NCBI GenBank assembly: GCA_050012355.1
Contig: JBEKHI010000059.1
Span: forward strand, 1 to 27,601
Source: JBEKHI01 sp050012355
GTDB lineage: Bacteria; Actinomycetota; Actinomycetes; Streptosporangiales; Streptosporangiaceae
Length of the DNA stretch: 27,601 bases
Direction of reading: 5' to 3'
Shown here: one piece after another, positions 22,953 to 27,601 of the stretch
How the letters are laid out: each line of letters begins with the position of its first letter
Numbering within the stretch: position 1 is the first letter of the stretch
Notes under the pieces: generated by a model
The model's input: only the letters and a program-made list of their open reading frames with translations
Told to the model about the DNA's origin: nothing
The model's database searches: none
Made by a program: the position numbers and the translations under genes

Positions 22953-23039
22953 GCCGGCAGGCCGGCGGCCCGGATTGGCCTGCCGGCAAGATAGCGGTAA
23001 CTAGCCGTCGCCGGCCGACGGCCCGTTTCCACTATCTTG
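22953..23039. repeat. twin hairpins
   Basis: The first has 11-bp perfect arms, GCCGGCAGGCC (22953-22963) and GGCCTGCCGGC (22977-22987). The second has 24-nt arms (22987-23010 and 23016-23039) matching at 20 of 24 positions, with perfect outer CAAGATAG/CTATCTTG and inner GCCGTCG/CGACGGC segments and a 5-nt loop. The two share base 22987. Neither has a U-run. Confidence 0.75.
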
Positions 23040-23294
23040 TCTCGTTGCCGGGTGCCATGCTGGAGGCGCGGCCTGGCCGTCACGGGAGATTACGCGACGC
23101 CGGCGTGACACGCGGGCGGATAGGCAGCGTCACGGAAACCCTTATTCGTGCAGGTATCCCGGCGGTCTGCGGCGACACACCGTGAACAGCCAGAGGTTAA
23201 ACCACAAGCGCCGACGTGCGGAGACTCCGCTATCTCCGGGAGCCGACCCACACGTCATGTCCAGAAGTCTGGGCCGCGACGACACCAATGACCT

Positions 23295-23320
23295 ATCGAT
23301 GTCGCCGCGACAGCATCGAT
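23295..23320. repeat. hairpin with ATCGATG/CATCGAT arms
   Basis: ATCGATG (23295-23301) pairs with CATCGAT (23314-23320); inside, GTCGC and GCGAC can also pair. It lies about 45 bp before the promoter of the WXG100-like gene and touches a GATGGG-type motif copy (CATCGATGGGCCC). Confidence 0.5.
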
Positions 23321-23363
23321 GGGCCCTTGATGTCGTAGCCCTCACTCGCCATCCCTAAGCGGC

Positions 23364-23369
23364 TAATAT
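23364..23369 (+). promoter_or_regulatory. -10 box of WXG100-like gene
   Basis: TAATAT lies 7 nt before the ATG at 23377, with no ribosome binding site for that start, the leaderless layout repeated in this window. No convincing -35 was found. Confidence 0.5.
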
Positions 23370-23376
23370 GCCCCGT

Positions 23377-24846
23377 ATGGGGGACGAAGTCGGAGTCGAA
23401 CCGGAACGGCTGGCCGAACTCGCGTCCGCGCTGGAGAATCTGCGGAACGTTCTGGCCGCCAATGTGCCGGTGATCGTTAACACGCTGGAGTCGTACTGGG
23501 AAAGCGGCGCCGGCCAGCCGATCAGCCTGACGGCGCTTAAGCAAGCCCAGGCCCGGTCGCCGGAAGACGCCGCGGATATGCGGATGCGCTCGGATCTCGC
23601 CCAGGCGTGGATGAACAACCCGGCCAACATTGACGTGGTCTCCGGCGGCCTGGCCTATATCCCATGGGATGGTCCGGACCTGACGACGCAGGACGCCACC
23701 CTTGACGCCACCGAACTCGCCGCCGCGGAGAAAGACGGAAACCGCGCCCAGATACTGGCGATCGAGACCGACATCAAGGACCATCTCGCGGAGGGCTCGG
23801 CCGGACAGGCGTTCCTGACCGCGTTCTACAACCAGGCCGCCCCGCAGGTCGCGGCTCTGGCAGCGGCGCTGTACGCCGAGGACGGGAACATCAAGCAGCC
23901 GCTGACCACAGCGGACGAGCAGATCCTGAAAACCTTCGCGACCGGGCTAGCCGCCACCACAGCCACGGGATCGCTGTCCCCTACCGCGATGAAGGCGCTG
24001 ACGAACGCCCCGGACATGTGGTCCATGGCCATGCTGGTCAAGTACGGCCCCGATGCGAAGGCGTACGGTACCGGGCAAGGTCAGCAGCTTGTCACGGCCG
24101 TCAATAACGCGACCGTGGAGATCAGCCCGCACATTATCGTCGCGGCCGACAACATGGAGGTGCCGGCGCTACGCACCGCGTGGGCCTGGGCACTGAAGCG
24201 GCACATCTCACTGGCGTCGACGTCCGGTGATGTCGAGTTCAGCCGGTGGATCGAGGTCGCGACCGTCAGCCCATACAGCTACCTCTTCGCCACTGGACAA
24301 CTCCATCAGGAGTTCGCCTCGATGACCCCGGACCCTCGTATCGAGGGGACTTTCAACAGCGGCGGCAAGGTGCTGCTCACCACCGGCGCAACGAGCGCCG
24401 CTGTCTTCCTCACTGACCCAAGATCACTGGTCGGCCAGAAGCCGGCGTATGTCGAGGACCTCATACCGAAGGGCGAGGGCGAATACGAGGGTCCGCAGGC
24501 CCTGACGAAAGGCGATGGCTGGAAGTACCTGGCTAAGGGCCGCTCGATCAGTTACGAAGAAGGGAACCCAACCGCCACCGACCTGGGTCAGCCCGATTCG
24601 CTAATGCACCAAGGCCCGTACTTCAAAATCTCCGAGAACGGGTATGTGTACCGTATAGCCGCCGAAGGCAATCCGGCGCTCGGCGATTCGAACGCGGCGA
24701 CCATCTCGATCTCTCGCAAGGGCGAGCCGAAGCAGTACGACTACGGCAATCAGCCTACCGACGATCCGGCAGACGGAGACGGTGACGGCGGGGACCTCGG
24801 TGGCGAGGGTGGCGGTGGCGGCGATCCCGGGGTGGCCGGTGAGTGA
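23377..24846 (+). CDS. large WXG100-like / ESX-type protein of unknown function
   Basis: About 489 aa. The first ~90 residues are helical with a W-x-[SG] turn (VNTLESYWESGAGQP) resembling WXG100/ESX substrates. Residues about 100-260 resemble the helical pre-toxin domain of actinobacterial secreted proteins (FLTAFYNQAAPQVAALAAALYAEDGN, then ILKTFATGLAAT). The 260-450 part is mixed, and the C-terminus is an acidic Gly/Asp tail (DPADGDGDGGDLGGEGGGGG) where a toxin domain would normally follow; none is seen. The ATG at 23377 fits the TAATAT box; an in-frame ATG at 23368 is the alternative. A small gene follows 33 nt later. Function unknown; a toxin-related or secreted structural role is inference. 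Confidence 0.75.
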   Translation: MGDEVGVEPERLAELASALENLRNVLAANVPVIVNTLESYWESGAGQPISLTALKQAQARSPEDAADMRMRSDLAQAWMNNPANIDVVSGGLAYIPWDGPDLTTQDATLDATELAAAEKDGNRAQILAIETDIKDHLAEGSAGQAFLTAFYNQAAPQVAALAAALYAEDGNIKQPLTTADEQILKTFATGLAATTATGSLSPTAMKALTNAPDMWSMAMLVKYGPDAKAYGTGQGQQLVTAVNNATVEISPHIIVAADNMEVPALRTAWAWALKRHISLASTSGDVEFSRWIEVATVSPYSYLFATGQLHQEFASMTPDPRIEGTFNSGGKVLLTTGATSAAVFLTDPRSLVGQKPAYVEDLIPKGEGEYEGPQALTKGDGWKYLAKGRSISYEEGNPTATDLGQPDSLMHQGPYFKISENGYVYRIAAEGNPALGDSNAATISISRKGEPKQYDYGNQPTDDPADGDGDGGDLGGEGGGGGDPGVAGE

Positions 24847-24879
24847 CACAATTATCCGACCAGAGGAGGCCCGATAACC

Positions 24880-25392
24880 GTGCGCTATGCCGACCTAACC
24901 GAAGAGCAGCGATGTATCCTGCTCAACGCGGTGGAAGAGTCCTACTTGTTCGAGGTGCTGAACGAGTGCGCCCCAGGTGATGACTGGCCGGATCGTATAC
25001 CGCACATACCGCACCTCGCGAAGGTCCTCGAAAGCTTCCTGGACAACGGGCTCATCAGCCTTACCAAGGACGCGGGGCCTGGCGAGCGACCCGTCGATGT
25101 ACCCGATAAGGACGCACGGGACATCGTCGCCGACGCGGAGAACTGGTGGTCAGAGGATGGCGGCCGCCCGATCTCTGTGGTAGCCACCGACAAGGGCCTG
25201 GAGCTATACGAAGGGAAGGATGTGACTATTGACCGGTTACAAACCGGTCTGTCAGGGTATGTCGCATGCTTGAGGGAGTCACGCCGTTTCCGCCGGAGTT
25301 CGCCGCCCGGTACCGCGAGTGCGGCTACTGGGAGGACCAGTCGCTGTTCGACGGGTTCCGCGAGGTGTTCCGGCGGTACGCCGACCGGGTAG
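24880..25392 (+). CDS. unknown small protein, frame running into the AMP-ligase gene
   Basis: I do not recognise this protein. Residues 1-128 look genuine: MRYADLTEEQRCILLNAVEE, HIPHLAKVLESFLDNGLISLTKD and ISVVATDKGLELYEGKD suggest a winged-helix-like fold in a small acidic soluble protein. GAGGAGG (24862-24868) lies upstream of the GTG start. After about residue 130 the sequence turns into Arg/Ser-rich nonsense (RRFRRSSPPGTASAATGRTSRCSTGSARCSGG) that overlaps the start of the AMP ligase out of frame. The natural stop therefore seems lost, as if this gene was cut and joined to the next locus. Position after the WXG100-like gene would suit an immunity or chaperone partner. Confidence 0.7.
   Translation: MRYADLTEEQRCILLNAVEESYLFEVLNECAPGDDWPDRIPHIPHLAKVLESFLDNGLISLTKDAGPGERPVDVPDKDARDIVADAENWWSEDGGRPISVVATDKGLELYEGKDVTIDRLQTGLSGYVACLRESRRFRRSSPPGTASAATGRTSRCSTGSARCSGGTPTG
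25231..25249. promoter_or_regulatory. perfect palindrome upstream of AMP ligase
   Basis: GACCGGTTACAAACCGGTC has 8-bp perfect arms and a 3-bp spacer, 16 nt before the AMP ligase ATG and inside the run-on part of the preceding frame. TTGACC (25229-25234) overlaps its left arm and could be a -35. Symmetry fits a TetR-type dimer site. Confidence 0.6.
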
Positions 25393-26900
25393 CGCTGATC
25401 GACGACGACGGGCCGGTCACCTACGCCGAACTCGAAGCTCGTTCCGAGCACATGGCCCGGGCCCTGCTTGACCTGGGGTTCAAGCCGCTGGACCGGATCA
25501 TCATCCAGCTCCCGAACACAGCGATCTTCGCCTACCTGTACTTCGGGCTGCAGCGCATCGGGGCGATCCCGGTGCTGGCGCTGCCGGTGCACCGGCGCCG
25601 CGAGATCAGCCAGTTCGCCGAGATCTCGCAGGCCAGAGCGCTGGCGATTCCATCCGCCGCCCGGTCCTTCGACTTCACCGCGATGGCTCGCGACGTTATG
25701 GACGCCCATCCAGCGCTGGACATCTGCCTGGTGCAGGGAGCCGCGGCGGATGGGTTCGTCAGCATCGAGCAGCTCCTGGAGACAGAACCGTCCACACCCA
25801 GATCCGCGCTAGACGAGATCACGATCGACCCGACGGACCCGGCGATCTTCCTGCTGTCCGGCGGCACCACCGGTATCCCCAAGCTGATCCCGCGCACGCA
25901 CAACGACTACCTCTACAACTCCAAGCTCGCTGCCTCGGTGACCGAGCTGGCCGAGGGCGATGTGCTGCTGAACGTGCTGCCCGTCGAGCACAACCTGCCG
26001 CTGGGCTGCCCCGGCCTGCAAGGCTTCCTGCTGTCCGGCGGCACCTCGGTGCTGTCCACCTCGACCCGGCCCGCCGACGTGTTCTCCCGGATCGAGAAAC
26101 ATAAGGTCACCCACATCCACCTGGTTCCCGCCCTGCTGATCAGATGGATCGACGACCCCGCGATCGGCGACTACGATCTGTCGTCGCTGCGGGTGATTCA
26201 ATCCGGCGGCCAGCGCCTCCAGCCCGAGGTCCGTGCCCGGGCGGAGAAGACTCTGCCGGGCGCGTTCATCATGGAGAATTTCGGGATGGCCGAGGGACTG
26301 ATCATGTTCGTTCTGCCCGGCGATCCAGAAGTCGCACGGCGCGAAACGTGCGGGCGGCCCTCATCCCCTGACGACGAGGTCTTTCTGATCGACGAGGACG
26401 GGAACGTCGTTCCCGACGGCCAGCCCGGCGAACTGATCGTCCGCGGACCTTACACGCTGCGTGGTTACTTCCGCGCACCCGAGCACAACGCGCGGGCCTT
26501 CACGCCGGACGGGTTCTACAAGTCCGGCGACCTGCTGCGCAAGACGCCGACCGGGCACTATGTGGTCGAGGGCCGGGTAAAGGACCTGATCAACCGGGGC
26601 GGCGAGAAGATCTCGGCCGAGGAGGTCGAGAACCTGATCCTCGCGCACCCTTCGGTGCAGAACGTCGCGTGCGTGCCCTACCCGGACCCGGTGCTCGGCG
26701 AGCGGATGTGCGCCTGCGTGGTACTGCGGACCGGTGCCGCACTGACCTTTGAGGAGCTTGTTGGCTTCCTCAGCGACTTTGACATTGCGAAGTTCAAGCT
26801 GCCTGAGCGGCTGGAGATACTGGAGTCACTGCCGTTGTCCGGGTTCGGCAAGGTGTCCAAGAAAGACCTGACCGCGAGGCTCGCCAATGCGACGGATTGA
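25266..26900 (+). CDS. aryl-acid AMP ligase (DhbE/EntE-like)
   Basis: An adenylate-forming enzyme of 544 aa that would activate 2,3-dihydroxybenzoate, salicylate or a related aryl acid as the acyl-AMP. Motifs in order: P-loop LLSGGTTGIPKLIPRTHNDY (about 196-215), the substrate-pocket VEHNLPLGCPG with the Asn typical of 2-hydroxyaryl acid ligases, SGGQRLQPE, MENFGMAEGLIMFV (A5), FYKSGDLLRK (A7), VEGRVKDLINRGGEKIS (A8) and GFGKVSKKDL with the catalytic Lys near 529. It has no carrier domain. No other siderophore genes are visible; an amidohydrolase overlaps its 3' end by 14 bp, so it may serve aryl-acid metabolism instead. No clear ribosome binding site precedes the ATG. Confidence 0.9.
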   Translation: MLEGVTPFPPEFAARYRECGYWEDQSLFDGFREVFRRYADRVALIDDDGPVTYAELEARSEHMARALLDLGFKPLDRIIIQLPNTAIFAYLYFGLQRIGAIPVLALPVHRRREISQFAEISQARALAIPSAARSFDFTAMARDVMDAHPALDICLVQGAAADGFVSIEQLLETEPSTPRSALDEITIDPTDPAIFLLSGGTTGIPKLIPRTHNDYLYNSKLAASVTELAEGDVLLNVLPVEHNLPLGCPGLQGFLLSGGTSVLSTSTRPADVFSRIEKHKVTHIHLVPALLIRWIDDPAIGDYDLSSLRVIQSGGQRLQPEVRARAEKTLPGAFIMENFGMAEGLIMFVLPGDPEVARRETCGRPSSPDDEVFLIDEDGNVVPDGQPGELIVRGPYTLRGYFRAPEHNARAFTPDGFYKSGDLLRKTPTGHYVVEGRVKDLINRGGEKISAEEVENLILAHPSVQNVACVPYPDPVLGERMCACVVLRTGAALTFEELVGFLSDFDIAKFKLPERLEILESLPLSGFGKVSKKDLTARLANATD

Positions 26901-27601
26901 CCTGCACTGCTACCCAGGCACGGACGTGTGGATCGCGTCCCAGGGACCCTACGTTGAAGCGCTCGGTGAATACTGGGGCAAGGAATGGGTCCCGAAATCC
27001 GAGGACGAGGTGGTCGCGGACGTGACGGCGCACGGCATCGAGGCCGTCCTGGTCGCGTTCGACATCGAGTCACTGACCGGCGCGCCGCCATGCTCCAACG
27101 CGTACGTCGCGGCCATGCGGGACCGCCATCCCGGCGCGTTCATCGGCGCGTGGGGCGCGGTCGACCCGCTGAAAGGCCTGGCCGCCGTGGAGGAAGCCGA
27201 GGTCGCGGTCAAGCAATACGGCGTGCTCGGGTTCCACTTCCATCCGATCATGGGGCACTTCGCCGTCGACGACCCGGCCCTTGACCCGTTGTTCGAGACC
27301 ATCGCGGGGCTGCGCGTCCCGGTGATGATCGACGTGGGCACCACCGGGATGGGGGCCGGGATGCCCGGCGGGATGGGCGCGCGCATCGAGCACGCGCGGC
27401 CGCTGGCGGTGGACAACCTCGCCGCGCGGTTCCCGTCGCTGACCATCATCGCGGCGCACCCTGGGTGGCCGTGGGTCGACGAGATGACGGCGGTCGCGTT
27501 GCATAAGGGGAACGTGTTCTGGGAGCTATCGGGGTGGGCGCCCAAGTATTTTCCCCCGTCGCTGGTCAGGGACGCGCGCGGACGGCTGCGCGACAAGGTC
27601 A
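26887..27601 (+). CDS. amidohydrolase-family protein (partial, cut by window end)
   Basis: 238 codons are in view of a TIM-barrel amidohydrolase_2-type protein; relatives include aryl-acid decarboxylases. It begins MRRIDLHCYPGTDVW and shows GFHFHPIMGHF (H117, H119), VMIDVGTTG and IIAAHPGWPWVDEM (H191). The usual first metal motif DxHxH reads DLHCY, and the strand that often reads HTGTTG has D instead of H, so the metal site may be unusual. The ATG overlaps the AMP ligase stop by 14 bp, implying coupled translation and a joint pathway on an aryl acid. The 3' end lies outside the window. Confidence 0.82.
   Translation, partial: MRRIDLHCYPGTDVWIASQGPYVEALGEYWGKEWVPKSEDEVVADVTAHGIEAVLVAFDIESLTGAPPCSNAYVAAMRDRHPGAFIGAWGAVDPLKGLAAVEEAEVAVKQYGVLGFHFHPIMGHFAVDDPALDPLFETIAGLRVPVMIDVGTTGMGAGMPGGMGARIEHARPLAVDNLAARFPSLTIIAAHPGWPWVDEMTAVALHKGNVFWELSGWAPKYFPPSLVRDARGRLRDKV

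Larger units (their letters stand above)
22910..23363. other. intergenic region with stacked hairpins
   Basis: About 450 bp between divergent genes, with no supported gene. It contains two abutting hairpins (22953-22987 and 22987-23039), a third at 23295-23320 and the GATGGG-type motif beside it. Absence of long open frames with coding bias makes a missed gene unlikely; a structured small RNA or repeat element is possible. Confidence 0.55.

Noticed and set aside
22987..23039. Integron attC-like site
   Set aside because: The ends lack the GTTRRRY/RYYYAAC core pair, and no integrase or gene-cassette array is present.

Overview
The window is very GC-rich DNA with dense, codon-biased genes on both strands. 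It carries a DUF397 gene, two actinobacterial L,D-transpeptidases, an mtcA1/canA-type carbonic anhydrase, a sigma/anti-sigma pair of actinomycete type and a WXG100-like protein. I read it as the chromosome of a filamentous-type actinomycete; the order cannot be fixed from the sequence. There is no phage, plasmid, CRISPR, tRNA or rRNA signature. Several genes have a TAnnnT -10 box 6-7 nt before the start codon and no ribosome binding site, which points to leaderless mRNAs.

Layout. 10-273: small unknown gene. 427-1089 (-): GntR regulator whose 3' end sits in a 21-bp tandem repeat. 1278-3733 (-): ABC exporter (permease and ATPase), divergent from a MarR/GbsR-like regulator at 3796-4248, with nested palindromes between them. 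4245-4843 (-): XRE regulator plus four-helix membrane protein, with an operator overlapping its promoter. 4964-5569 (-): TetR regulator, divergent from hpnH (5624), with a perfect 17-bp palindrome between. hpnH has no stop at its usual end and runs antisense through a PadR-regulated membrane-protein pair (6626-7428, -). 7585-8376 (-): uronate dehydrogenase-like gene. 8511-8738 (-): orphan DUF397 gene, followed by an AT-rich gene-free stretch with a perfect 46-bp palindrome. 9134-12467 (-): hpnB, a small membrane protein and a large polytopic membrane protein. 12518-13033 (-): beta-carbonic anhydrase. 13154-13930 (+): L,D-transpeptidase 1. 13985-14902 (-): LysR regulator, divergent from a sulfur-scavenging operon (15044-18931, +) made of a DszC/SfnC-like monooxygenase, SfnG, a flavin reductase and an unknown membrane protein. 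18912-20374 (-): membrane anti-sigma-like protein and ECF sigma factor. 20454-21227 (-): L,D-transpeptidase 2. 21306-22843 (-): flotillin and a frameshifted NfeD-like partner. 23377-24846 (+): WXG100-like large protein, then a small unknown gene that runs open into an aryl-acid AMP ligase (25266-26900) overlapped by an amidohydrolase cut by the window edge.

How the genes fit together. Much of the window concerns the cell envelope: hopanoid side-chain and glycosylation genes, 3-3 peptidoglycan crosslinking, flotillin/NfeD membrane domains and an exporter. The sulfur operon is the clearest pathway: FMNH2 from the reductase would feed two monooxygenases acting on dimethyl sulfone or related organosulfur compounds, with a co-translated membrane protein of unknown role. 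Most regulators sit divergently beside their likely targets with a visible palindrome between. The least explained parts are the WXG100-like locus with its run-on neighbour, the 46-bp palindrome, the hpnH run-on frame and the recurring GATGGGACAT-type motif in gene-end hairpins.
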